Source of the DNA: Algoriphagus boseongensis
GTDB lineage: Bacteria > Bacteroidota > Bacteroidia > Cytophagales > Cyclobacteriaceae
Assembly (NCBI RefSeq): GCF_004362805.1
Contig: NZ_SNYF01000005.1
Coordinates: 496,001 to 560,000, forward strand
Direction of reading: 5' to 3'
Length of the DNA: 64,000 nucleotides
Shown here piece after piece: positions 54,466-61,869 of the stretch; position 1 is the first letter of the stretch, and the number at the start of each line of letters is the position of its first letter. The notes beneath the pieces were generated by a model, which had not been told where the DNA came from, searched no databases, and worked only from the letters and a program-made list of their open reading frames with translations. The position numbers and the translations under genes were made by a program.

Positions 54466-54497
54466 CAAAAATAGCATAATGCCCCCTGACCACCAAA
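54466..54497 (-). promoter_or_regulatory. Promoter of fabH-efp-accB-accC
   Basis: On the minus strand TTTG (54494-54497), a 20-base spacer and TATTTTTG (54466-54473) match all fixed consensus positions. Transcription would begin near 54460, giving a leader of about 75 bases that contains the palindrome. Confidence 0.75.
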
Positions 54498-54563
54498 GCT
54501 AAACTCATGGGATAAAGGTAATTGATTGGAATTCAGTGAACTTGAGTTTTTAGCCATAAAAAA

Positions 54564-54586
54564 ATCCACTCTTTTTGGGAGTGGAT
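54564..54586 (-). terminator. Intrinsic terminator after rpmF
   Basis: An 8-bp stem ATCCACTC / GAGTGGAT with a 7-base loop, followed on the minus strand by TTTTTTTA. It lies 26 bases beyond the rpmF stop and separates the DUF177-rpmF unit from fabH. Confidence 0.87.
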
Positions 54587-54611
54587 CTTTCTGTTCTAAG
54601 CTTAAAATATA

Positions 54612-54803
54612 TTAAGCTGTGATTTCTTTTTCGATGATTACTTGTCCTTTGTAGTACAATTTGCCATCAAGCCAGAAAGCTCTGTGAGGCAAATGCATTT
54701 CACCAGTAGTTGGGCATTTCGCCAATCCTGGAGCTTCCAGTTTATAATGAGTTCTTCTCTTATCTCTTCTGGTTTTCGAAATTTTGCGTTTAGGATGTGC
54801 CAT
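54612..54803 (-). CDS. rpmF: 50S ribosomal protein L32
   Basis: A 63-residue basic ribosomal protein starting [20 protein letters not shown], the universal L32 beginning. The zinc-ribbon positions are mostly lost: only one cysteine remains ([11 protein letters not shown]), so this is a zinc-free L32. It lies 12 bases after the DUF177 (YceD) gene, the common bacterial pairing. plsX, which often follows rpmF in other phyla, is absent; a terminator follows instead. Confidence 0.95.
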   Translation of the reverse strand: MAHPKRKISKTRRDKRRTHYKLEAPGLAKCPTTGEMHLPHRAFWLDGKLYYKGQVIIEKEITA

Positions 54804-54815
54804 TTTATGAGTGGT

Positions 54816-55397
54816 TTATGATTGTTCCTTGTTTTTTAATTTTAATAACTGTTCCCATCTGGGATCAATAGGTTTTGGAGTTTCCTCTTCTTCTTTGACG
54901 TCTTCTTCTTCTTCAAATTCTTCCTGATCTTCATCAAAATAGACAAAGCCGCCTTCCCCATCAAAATCCTCATCATCCAATTCATTTCTGTAATCCGGAT
55001 GGATTTTTTTTGCCGGAAGGGCCAGCAAGATGTACTCGTAAATCAACTGAGCTACATTAATAGAAGGGGTATCCCTCGTGATCATGTAGACGTTCTCGTC
55101 GATTTCCTGCTCTTCGGATCCATATTTATAAATCATCTTTTCGGTGATATCGAGCGGATGATCAAAAACTTCCAAGCTTCTATCGCAGGTGAGTTGTACA
55201 GTACCTTGAATATGAAAAGTCAATTCGATGACGTTGACTCCTTTATCCATAATGACCCTTGTGGTCAAATTTCCCTTTTCCAGGATCTCGTTGTCTTCGA
55301 AATGCTGGAAAAATGAATCCCCAATTTCGAAGTCAATTTCATGTTGTCCTTCTCTGAACTTAATGACTTCAATATCAAAGGTTTTCCAGAATTTCAC
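54816..55397 (-). CDS. DUF177 (YceD-like) protein
   Basis: A 193-residue cytosolic protein of the DUF177/YceD family, almost always encoded directly upstream of rpmF, as here. In E. coli and plants the family is linked to 23S rRNA accumulation. The core includes KGNLTTRVIMDKGVNVIELTFHIQGTVQLTCDRSLEVFDHPL and the conserved block INVAQLIYEYILLALPAKKIHP (about 115-136). The C-terminus is strongly acidic (about 140-180, many Asp/Glu) and ends KPIDPRWEQLLKLKN, a common DUF177 ending. The start is GTG. It has its own promoter 26 bases upstream. Confidence 0.9.
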   Translation of the reverse strand: MKFWKTFDIEVIKFREGQHEIDFEIGDSFFQHFEDNEILEKGNLTTRVIMDKGVNVIELTFHIQGTVQLTCDRSLEVFDHPLDITEKMIYKYGSEEQEIDENVYMITRDTPSINVAQLIYEYILLALPAKKIHPDYRNELDDEDFDGEGGFVYFDEDQEEFEEEEDVKEEEETPKPIDPRWEQLLKLKNKEQS

Positions 55398-55422
55398 GAT
55401 TCCTCCTCCTGATTTAAGACCG

Positions 55423-55453
55423 CAAATGTAGGTAATTATTTAAAATAGCTAAA
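55423..55453 (-). promoter_or_regulatory. Promoter of DUF177-rpmF
   Basis: On the minus strand TTTA (55450-55453), a 19-base spacer and TACATTTG (55423-55430) match the consensus at 11 of 12 fixed positions. The start codon of the DUF177 gene is 26 bases downstream. Confidence 0.65.
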
Positions 55454-55506
55454 ACAGAACGTGAAATAAAATTTGGTTCTTGCCCTAGTTTTTAATGTTT
55501 TTGCAA

Positions 55507-56529
55507 TTATGCCTCTACTTCTTCTTCCTGATGTTGATTTATTATATCGGAAGCGAGGAGCAAGGCAGCCCTCATAGACCCCTCGTCAGCGAGGTTTTTT
55601 CCAGCAATATTGTAGGCTGTTCCATGATCTGGCGAAGTCCTAATTACCGGCAACCCAGCTGTAAAATTCACCCCTGAACTGAAAGCAATTGACTTGAATG
55701 GAATTAAGCCTTGATCGTGGTACATGGCCAAAACTCCATCAAATTTGTTTTGATGCATCATTCCGAAAAATCCATCAGCCGGATAAGGCCCAAATACCAA
55801 CTTGTTTTGATCTTTCAATTCACGAATTGCAGGCTTTATAATTTCTTCTTCTTCCTTTCCTAGCAATCCGTCTTCTCCTGCATGAGGGTTTAGTCCTAAA
55901 ATGGCCAATTTAGGCTTGGCAATTCCAAAGTCCTCCATTAGGCTTTTTAAAAAAATATTGGCCTTTTGAAGGATTCTTTCTTTTGTTATGGTTTTTGAAA
56001 CATCTGAAATAGGCAAGTGACCGGTAATCAATCCTACTCGGAAGTTTTCACTTACCATCATCATCAGGCTATCTGAAGCACCTACTGATTGAGTGATGAA
56101 CTCCGTATGTCCTACGAATGGAAGCTCTTCGGAATTGATATTATTTTTGTTAACAGGGGCAGTTACTAAACCTTGAATTTTTCCTGCTTTTAAATCCTCA
56201 ACAGCAGCTTTCAATGCATCCAATGCAAGCTTGCCAGCTTCCTGAGTCTCCACTCCTGGAATAATTTCCGGGCATTCCTCCACTACATTGATCACATTAA
56301 TTTTCCGATGCTGAATTTCATCCAAACTTCTGATTTGAGTGAAATTAAATTCTTCCATATTCATCAGTTTGCGATAAACAGAAACTGCTTTACCGTGACC
56401 GTAGATCAGCGGAGTAAAGGATTTATACACTCTAGCATCTGCCAAGGCTTTCATGGTCACTTCTACTCCGATTCCATTTATATCTCCTATGCTTATCCCC
56501 AGGATTGGTTTTTGTTTTTTTGTGCTCAT
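55507..56529 (-). CDS. pdxA: 4-hydroxythreonine-4-phosphate dehydrogenase
   Basis: A 340-residue NAD-dependent enzyme of DXP-dependent pyridoxal phosphate synthesis. GISIGDINGIGVEVTMKAL (residues 11-29) replaces the usual GDPaGiGPE opening. VTAPVNKNNI and FVGHTEFITQ (near 120-140) carry a metal-binding His. GLNPHAGEDGLLGKEEEEIIKPAI and GPYPADGFFGMM follow, and MYHDQGLIPFKSIAF and SPDHGTAYNIAGKN hold the remaining metal His. The start at 56529 (MSTKKQKPILG) is preferred to an ATG 13 codons upstream. It lies 54 bases upstream of the DUF177 promoter on the same strand and has no clear terminator. Confidence 0.94.
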   Translation of the reverse strand: MSTKKQKPILGISIGDINGIGVEVTMKALADARVYKSFTPLIYGHGKAVSVYRKLMNMEEFNFTQIRSLDEIQHRKINVINVVEECPEIIPGVETQEAGKLALDALKAAVEDLKAGKIQGLVTAPVNKNNINSEELPFVGHTEFITQSVGASDSLMMMVSENFRVGLITGHLPISDVSKTITKERILQKANIFLKSLMEDFGIAKPKLAILGLNPHAGEDGLLGKEEEEIIKPAIRELKDQNKLVFGPYPADGFFGMMHQNKFDGVLAMYHDQGLIPFKSIAFSSGVNFTAGLPVIRTSPDHGTAYNIAGKNLADEGSMRAALLLASDIINQHQEEEVEA

Positions 56530-56634
56530 GCGTTGCTGCTGCCTTTGGGCCAACTGTGATATTTTCACAGGGCGTTTTGGAATATTCCCTTATTTTTAGG
56601 CCTGCAATTTATAAAAATTTATCAGAGCCTGAGG

Positions 56635-57420
56635 ATGGAAAAAGTCAAACCCAAAAAGCATTTAGGTCAGCATTTTTTAACTGATCTAAGTATCGCGGAG
56701 CGAATCGCTCAGGCGGTAAAAGGTCATGGGGGAGTCTCCAAGGTTTTGGAAATCGGTCCGGGAATGGGTGTTTTGACTGATTTCCTGTTAAATAATCCTC
56801 TGGACCTGTACTTGATCGAAATTGATCATGAGAGTATTGTCTACTTAAATCAAAAATATCCTCAGCTAAAAGAAAAAATCATTGAGGGGGATTATTTGAA
56901 ATATGATTTGAAAGCAATCTTTCCTGATAAATATGCCATTGCGGGAAATTTCCCCTACAATATTTCTTCCCAAATTTTCTTCAAAGTTTTGGAAGAAAAG
57001 CATCGAGTGACCGAAGTTGTTTGCATGCTTCAAAAAGAAGTGGCGAAGCGAATAGCTTCTCCAAAAGGCAATAAGGATTATGGAATCTTGTCTGTCTTTT
57101 TGCAGGCGTATTATGATATAGAATATCTGTTTACAGTGCCTCCAGGAGTATTTAATCCACCTCCGAAAGTTCATTCGGGAGTGATTCGGTTGACCAGAAA
57201 TCAAACCGAAAAGTTAGATTGCAACGAAAAATTGTTTTTCCAAGTAGTCAAAGGAGGTTTTGGCAACCGACGAAAAACTCTCAGAAATTCTCTGAAATCA
57301 TTTAATCTTTCAGAGGAATTCAAAACTAATCCGATCTTGGACAAGCGCGCCGAGCAATTGGATGTAGCAGATTTTGTTTTTTTGACCCAAGAAATAGAAA
57401 AAGGACGTGGAGCCCATTAA
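56635..57420 (+). CDS. rsmA: 16S rRNA dimethyladenosine methyltransferase
   Basis: A 261-residue SAM-dependent enzyme (KsgA) that dimethylates two adenines near the 3' end of 16S rRNA. It begins KPKKHLGQHFLTDLSIAERIAQAV. The SAM site is LEIGPGMGVLTDFLLN (about 37-52), and the catalytic motif IV is AGNFPYNISSQIFFKVLEE (about 103-121). FNPPPKVHSGVIRL (near 173) and GGFGNRRKTLRNSLK (near 204) complete the family signature. It heads a plus-strand unit with mgtE and a dehydrogenase and overlaps mgtE by 14 bases. Confidence 0.97.
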   Translation: MEKVKPKKHLGQHFLTDLSIAERIAQAVKGHGGVSKVLEIGPGMGVLTDFLLNNPLDLYLIEIDHESIVYLNQKYPQLKEKIIEGDYLKYDLKAIFPDKYAIAGNFPYNISSQIFFKVLEEKHRVTEVVCMLQKEVAKRIASPKGNKDYGILSVFLQAYYDIEYLFTVPPGVFNPPPKVHSGVIRLTRNQTEKLDCNEKLFFQVVKGGFGNRRKTLRNSLKSFNLSEEFKTNPILDKRAEQLDVADFVFLTQEIEKGRGAH

Positions 57421-58774
57421 GCAGTTTGAGCTATCGAAAGAGTACTTGGAAAGTCTCCGTTTGGGGATTGAAGAGGAAAAAATTGACTTTATCCAGGAGT
57501 CCTTGGATGGAGTCAATGTGGCTGATATTGCTGCAATTTTGGATGAGCTCAGCATGCAGGAGTCCATCTATGTGCTTCGCCTTCTTGATAAACAGCTTTC
57601 CGCCGATATCTTAATTGAATTAGATGAGGTCAGCCTTGGGAAAGTTCTTAAAGAACTTGAAACGCCTGAAATAGCCTCCTGGATCGAATTGATGGATTCG
57701 GATGATGGAGCTGATATTCTGAGTTTTTTCCAGGAAAAAGAGCGAGAGGAAATCATCTCCGAAATCCAGGACAGGGTCAAACTTGAGCAGATTCTAGAAC
57801 TTCTTCGCTATGAAGAGGATACAGCGGGTGGTATCATGGCCAAGGAATTTATCCGGGCTAATAAAAACTGGAATGTGATCCAGACCATCAACGAAATTCG
57901 TCGCCAAGCAGAAAATGTAGAAAAAATCTTCTCCATCTATGTGGTGAATAACAAACAGCAATTGTTGGGGAGAGTCTCTTTGAAAAAGATCATTTTGGCG
58001 TCCTCTGATACTAGAATAGAAGATATTTTTGATGAGGAAGTAATCTCTGTTCCTGTACACATGGACCAGGAGGAAGTAGCGGCTGTAATGAGAAAGTATG
58101 ACTTGGAATCTGTTCCAGTCGTAAACGCAAAAAATAAATTAGTAGGGCGAATAACGGTGGATGATATCTTGGACGTAGTGCAAGAAGAAGCCGATGAGGA
58201 TATCCAGGCGATGACGGGGGTTTCTGCGGATATCGAGGAATCGGATTCGGTCTTCACCATTTCCAAAGCCCGCTTGCCTTGGCTTTTAATAGGAGTTTTG
58301 GGTGGCTTGATGGGCGCAAAAATCATCGGTCTTTTTGAAGATGGGCTGAGCAAATATTTGGCTTTGGCCTCTTTTATACCTCTTGTTGCTGCGACTGGAG
58401 GGAATGTCGGTATTCAGGCCTCTTCATTGATTGTTCAGTCTCTGGCTTCCAAATCTGCATTCGACGACACACCATTTCAGAGATTTGTAAAAGGACTTTT
58501 TGTCGCTGTCCTAAATGGGCTGGTTTTAGCTGCCTTTGTGTTTTTGGTAGTGGTATTTGTATATGGCTTCGAACCTATTTTTGGGGTTACAATCGGATTT
58601 GCTTTGTTCTGCGTGGTGCTTTTGGCTTCATTTATGGGAACTGTGACACCATTGGTCTTGAATAGATTTGGAATCAATCCCGCCATCGCATCAGGACCTT
58701 TTATTACTACCACGAACGATCTTTTGGGCTTAGCCGTTTATTTCGGCATTGCGATGCTACTACTGAAGCTTTAA
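57407..58774 (+). CDS. mgtE: Magnesium transporter MgtE
   Basis: A 455-residue inner-membrane Mg2+ channel. The N-domain (about 10-130) has VADIAAILDELSMQESIYVLRLL and LEELELLRYEEDTAGGIMAKEF-type sequence. Two CBS domains (about 135-260) contain VYVVNN...QLLGRVSLKKII and SVPVVNAKNKLVGRITVDDILDVV and form the cytosolic Mg2+ sensor. Five membrane helices (about 285-455) include FIPLVAATGGNVGIQASSLIVQ, the pore signature. The start is GTG, inside the end of rsmA (14-base overlap), so translation is probably coupled. One base separates it from the dehydrogenase gene. Confidence 0.95.
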   Translation: MEPIKQFELSKEYLESLRLGIEEEKIDFIQESLDGVNVADIAAILDELSMQESIYVLRLLDKQLSADILIELDEVSLGKVLKELETPEIASWIELMDSDDGADILSFFQEKEREEIISEIQDRVKLEQILELLRYEEDTAGGIMAKEFIRANKNWNVIQTINEIRRQAENVEKIFSIYVVNNKQQLLGRVSLKKIILASSDTRIEDIFDEEVISVPVHMDQEEVAAVMRKYDLESVPVVNAKNKLVGRITVDDILDVVQEEADEDIQAMTGVSADIEESDSVFTISKARLPWLLIGVLGGLMGAKIIGLFEDGLSKYLALASFIPLVAATGGNVGIQASSLIVQSLASKSAFDDTPFQRFVKGLFVAVLNGLVLAAFVFLVVVFVYGFEPIFGVTIGFALFCVVLLASFMGTVTPLVLNRFGINPAIASGPFITTTNDLLGLAVYFGIAMLLLKL

Positions 58775-58775
58775 G

Positions 58776-59705
58776 ATGAAAATTCTGATTATTGATGAAA
58801 TGCACCTCAGTATTATTTCCATGCTGGAAAAAGAGGGGCATGAAGTAACCTACTCTCCAAAAATCACACGAGAAGAAATCCTCCAGCAAGTTTCCGAGTT
58901 TGAAGGACTGATTATTCGATCTAAAACCCCAATGGACCGGGAGCTTTTGGAAAAGGCGGAAAACCTAAAATTCATTGGCAGGGCAGGAGCAGGTCTAGAC
59001 CAAATCGATCTTAATTATTTGGAGAAAAGAGGAGTAAAACTTTTTCATGCGGCAAAGGGAAACCGGGATGCCGTGGCTGAACATGCTTTGGGCGGCCTTC
59101 TGGCTTTATTTAATCATGTGATTAAAGCCGACCAGGAAGTCAGAAAAGGGATTTGGGACAGGGAAGGAAACCGTGGCCATGAATTGATGGGAAAGACTGT
59201 GGGGATCATGGGTTATGGGAATATGGGGAAATCCTTTGCCAAAAGACTTGCTGGCTTTGGGGTTAAAATTTTAGCCTTTGATAAGTATAAGACAGGTTTT
59301 GGAAATGAATCAGTCCAAGAAGTAAGCTGGAAAAAGCTTAAAGAGGAAGCTGATATTTTAAGTATTCATGTTCCTTTGACTCCTGAGACCCGTGACTTTT
59401 TCACTTTTGAGGAATTGAAAAGCTTCGCCAAACCATTTTGGCTAATTAATACCGCTAGGGGAGAGGTGATCTCTTTTGCAGCATTAAATCAAGCCTTTGA
59501 TCAGGGAATTCTTCGAGGAGCAGTTTTGGATGTCTTGGAAAACGAAAAATTCCAAAAATTTACTGTGGCTCAAAAGGAAGAATTTGAAAAGTTGGCCAAA
59601 AGAGAAAATGTGATTTTTTCACCTCATGTAGCTGGCTGGACTTTCGAGTCTTATGTCAAAATCAATGAGGTTTTGGTAGGAAAAATCAAGAAGGAATTTT
59701 CCTAA
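58776..59705 (+). CDS. D-2-hydroxyacid dehydrogenase (NAD-dependent)
   Basis: A 309-residue enzyme of the D-isomer 2-hydroxyacid dehydrogenase family, related to phosphoglycerate dehydrogenase but without the C-terminal regulatory domain. The NAD motif is GIMGYGNMGKSFAKRL (about 145-160). The catalytic Arg is in LINTARGEVI (near 228), the Glu lies in the VLDVLENEKF region, and the His is in FSPHVAGWT (near 288). LIIRSKTPMDRELLEKAENLKFIGRAGAGLDQID (about 45-78) covers the substrate domain. The substrate is unknown: glycerate, phosphoglycerate or an alpha-keto acid. It is the third gene after rsmA and mgtE and has no separate terminator before the greA promoter. Confidence 0.9.
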   Translation: MKILIIDEMHLSIISMLEKEGHEVTYSPKITREEILQQVSEFEGLIIRSKTPMDRELLEKAENLKFIGRAGAGLDQIDLNYLEKRGVKLFHAAKGNRDAVAEHALGGLLALFNHVIKADQEVRKGIWDREGNRGHELMGKTVGIMGYGNMGKSFAKRLAGFGVKILAFDKYKTGFGNESVQEVSWKKLKEEADILSIHVPLTPETRDFFTFEELKSFAKPFWLINTARGEVISFAALNQAFDQGILRGAVLDVLENEKFQKFTVAQKEEFEKLAKRENVIFSPHVAGWTFESYVKINEVLVGKIKKEFS

Positions 59706-59744
59706 AAAACCTGAAAATGGGGGCTTAGCCTGCGATTTACCGGG

Positions 59745-59775
59745 TTTGCTTTGTAGAAAAGCTTTCCTATCTTTG
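59745..59775 (+). promoter_or_regulatory. Promoter of greA
   Basis: TTTG (59745-59748), a 19-base spacer and TATCTTTG (59768-59775) match all 12 fixed positions of the Bacteroidota consensus. Transcription should start near 59780, leaving a leader of about 85 bases before the greA start codon. Confidence 0.85.
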
Positions 59776-59796
59776 TCCCATACATAAAGGCAAAAC

Positions 59797-59838
59797 CAAA
59801 GTAACGGTCTCAAACAAGTGACCGTTACTTTGTTTTTT
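59797..59838 (+). terminator. Intrinsic terminator inside the greA leader
   Basis: A 13-bp perfect stem CAAAGTAACGGTC / GACCGTTACTTTG (59797-59809 and 59820-59832) with a 10-base loop and a six-T tract (59833-59838). It lies downstream of the greA promoter and 25 bases before the greA start, so it would cut most greA transcripts to RNAs of about 55-60 bases. It may also stop read-through from the dehydrogenase gene. A second promoter between hairpin and gene was not seen. Confidence 0.88.
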
Positions 59839-59863
59839 GAGCCTTTTGAAAAGCTGTAATACT

Positions 59864-60337
59864 ATGTCAAAAGTACAATACTATACCGAAGAAGGACTGA
59901 AGAGACTGAAGGATGAACTTCAGGAACTTAAAACAAAAGGACGAACTGATATTGCCCGTCAGATTGCTGAGGCGAGGGATAAAGGTGATTTGAGCGAAAA
60001 TGCAGAATACGATGCAGCGAAAGATGCTCAAGGACTTTTGGAATTGAAAATTGCCAAATTGGAGGAAGTGGTAGGTAATGCCCGTGTCTTGGACAATTCC
60101 AAAATGGATACTTCCAAAGCCGGTATTTTGAGTACCGTGAAGATCAAAAATATCAAAAACGGAATGACCGTCAGCTACACCTTGGTTTCTGAAGAAGAGG
60201 CTGATTTGAAGGCTGGAAAGATATCTTTGGGATCACCTTTCGGAAAAGGACTTGTTGGAAAGACAGTCGGAGAAATTGCTGAAATCAATGCTCCAGCAGG
60301 TAAACTTCAATTTGAAATCTTGGAAATCACTTATTAA
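59864..60337 (+). CDS. greA: Transcription elongation factor GreA
   Basis: A 157-residue factor that enters the RNA polymerase secondary channel and stimulates cleavage of backtracked RNA. The N-terminal coiled coil (about 8-75) has the acidic tip in GDLSENAEYDAAKDAQ (near 38-53), which places the catalytic Asp/Glu pair. The C-terminal FKBP-like domain includes KAGKISLGSPFGKGLVGKTVGEIAEINAPAGKLQFEILEI. The start at 59864 (MSKVQYYTEEGL) is chosen over an in-frame upstream start that would extend into the terminator. A promoter and a complete terminator-like hairpin precede it, and a terminator follows. Confidence 0.97.
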   Translation: MSKVQYYTEEGLKRLKDELQELKTKGRTDIARQIAEARDKGDLSENAEYDAAKDAQGLLELKIAKLEEVVGNARVLDNSKMDTSKAGILSTVKIKNIKNGMTVSYTLVSEEEADLKAGKISLGSPFGKGLVGKTVGEIAEINAPAGKLQFEILEITY

Positions 60338-60346
60338 AAATCATCG

Positions 60347-60373
60347 AATCCCGACTTATCCTCGGGATTTTTT
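60347..60373 (+). terminator. Intrinsic terminator after greA
   Basis: An 8-bp stem AATCCCGA / TCGGGATT with a 7-base loop running into a six-T tract, 9 bases after the greA stop. It separates greA from the HIT-family gene, whose start lies 13 bases beyond the T-tract. Confidence 0.88.
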
Positions 60374-60385
60374 AATTTCTAAATC

Positions 60386-60778
60386 ATGGCAAGTATTTTC
60401 ACCAAAATCATCAACAGAGAAATTCCTGCTCAAATTATAGCAGAGGATGAAAAGAACATCGCTTTTTTGGACATAATGCCTTTAGTAAAAGGACATGTCT
60501 TGGTCGTTCCTAAGAAAGAAGTGAATTACATTTTCGACATGGATTCCAAAGATTTGGCTGACCTTCATCTTTTTGCCCAAAAAGTGGCCAAGGCAATGGA
60601 TCAGACCATCAAATGTACTCGAATTGGAGTGGCCGTGATTGGATTAGAAGTGCCGCATGTTCATATCCATTTGGTGCCGCTAAAGACCATGGATGATATC
60701 AACTTTACAAGACCTAAACTAAAATTGAGTTCTGAGGAACTGGCGGAAATTGCGGATACGATCCGAAAAGGATTTTAA
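60386..60778 (+). CDS. HIT-family nucleotide hydrolase/transferase (HINT-like)
   Basis: A 130-residue histidine-triad protein. It begins SIFTKIINREIPAQIIAEDEKNIAFLDIMPLVKGHVLVVPKKEV, the standard HINT N-terminus, and the triad motif VPHVHIHLVP (near 92-101) supplies the catalytic histidines. HINT enzymes hydrolyse adenosine 5'-phosphoramidates and similar nucleotides. The zinc-binding Cys pair of some HIT proteins is missing (IFTKI instead of IFCKI). It starts just after the greA terminator, with no obvious promoter, so read-through from greA is possible. Confidence 0.93.
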   Translation: MASIFTKIINREIPAQIIAEDEKNIAFLDIMPLVKGHVLVVPKKEVNYIFDMDSKDLADLHLFAQKVAKAMDQTIKCTRIGVAVIGLEVPHVHIHLVPLKTMDDINFTRPKLKLSSEELAEIADTIRKGF

Positions 60779-60793
60779 CTAAACTAGAATACA

Positions 60794-60817
60794 AAAAGCC
60801 CGATTAGTCGGGCTTTT
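60794..60817. terminator. Bidirectional intrinsic terminator
   Basis: A 10-bp perfect stem AAAAGCCCGA / TCGGGCTTTT with a 4-base loop, followed by GTTTT. It sits between the convergent HIT gene (ends 60778) and trpS (stop 60821). Confidence 0.9.
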
Positions 60818-60820
60818 GTT

Positions 60821-61798
60821 TTACCTGAATCCTAGTTTTTCCCTCACTTGATTCAGTAACTTGAATGCAATTAATCTTGCCTTTTCTTCCCCTGCCTCAA
60901 GGCGTTTTTCTATTTCTTCTGGATTGTTCATGAAATAAGTGAACGTTTCTCTTTCCTTAGAATATTTAGTGAGGATTAGCTCTAGAAGCTCTTTTTTAGC
61001 ATGCCCATATCCATAATTACCAGCTAAATACTTTTCTCTCATGGAGGCTGTTTGATCCTCACTTGCTAGCAGGCTGTAAATTTTAAAGACGATACAGGTA
61101 TCTGGGTCTTTTGGTTCCTCGAGAGGAGTGCTATCTGTAATGATTGCATTTACATTTTTTTTGAGTTCTTTTTCGGGCAGGAAAATATCGATGATATTCT
61201 GATAAGACTTGCTCATCTTTTGTCCATCAATTCCTGGAATAATCATGACTTCCTCACTTATCCTTGCTTCAGGCATGGTAAGGATGTCCTCTTCCATTAT
61301 TCTATTGAAGGCGCTTGCAATATCACGGGTAATTTCGAGGTGTTGTAATTGATCCTTACCAACCGGTACCAAATCGGCAGAATACAACAAAATATCAGAT
61401 GCCATAAGTACTGGATAAATAAAAATCCCGGCATTGACTTCTGATAGCCTTGACGATTTATCCTTAAAACTATGGGCATTGGCGAGCATAGGATAAGGGG
61501 CAAAGCAGTTGAGGTACCAATTCAACTCCGTTACTTCAGGGATTCTGGACTGTCGATAGAAGATGGTCTTTTCGATATCTAATCCAAAAGCCAACCAAGC
61601 TGCAGCAACAGCCAAAGTGTTTTGCTTTCTTAACTCTCCATCTTTAGTAGAGGTAAGGGAGTGGAAGTCAGCAATGAATATGAAAGATTCGTCCTGATTA
61701 TTCTGCTTAATGAGTTGGATAGCAGGTACAATAGCTCCCAAAATATTTCCCAAATGCGGTCTCCCTGAGCTTTGAATTCCTGTAAGTACTCTTGCCAT
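60821..61798 (-). CDS. trpS: Tryptophanyl-tRNA synthetase
   Basis: A 325-residue class I aminoacyl-tRNA synthetase. The HIGH-type motif is SSGRPHLGNILGAIVPAI (residues 10-27), and the KMSKS motif is GQKMSKSYQN (near 197-206). ADFHSLTS and VGKDQLQHLEITRDIASAFN are typical. Length is normal for bacterial TrpRS. It is monocistronic and ends at the shared terminator. No T-box or leader peptide was noticed upstream; the divergent DUF1573 gene starts 71 bases away. Confidence 0.97.
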   Translation of the reverse strand: MARVLTGIQSSGRPHLGNILGAIVPAIQLIKQNNQDESFIFIADFHSLTSTKDGELRKQNTLAVAAAWLAFGLDIEKTIFYRQSRIPEVTELNWYLNCFAPYPMLANAHSFKDKSSRLSEVNAGIFIYPVLMASDILLYSADLVPVGKDQLQHLEITRDIASAFNRIMEEDILTMPEARISEEVMIIPGIDGQKMSKSYQNIIDIFLPEKELKKNVNAIITDSTPLEEPKDPDTCIVFKIYSLLASEDQTASMREKYLAGNYGYGHAKKELLELILTKYSKERETFTYFMNNPEEIEKRLEAGEEKARLIAFKLLNQVREKLGFR

Positions 61799-61869
61799 TT
61801 CTTTAATTTTGGCGCAAATTAAGGATTTGAAGCTATAATTAAGGGGAAAAATAGTTGTTATTTGTAAGT

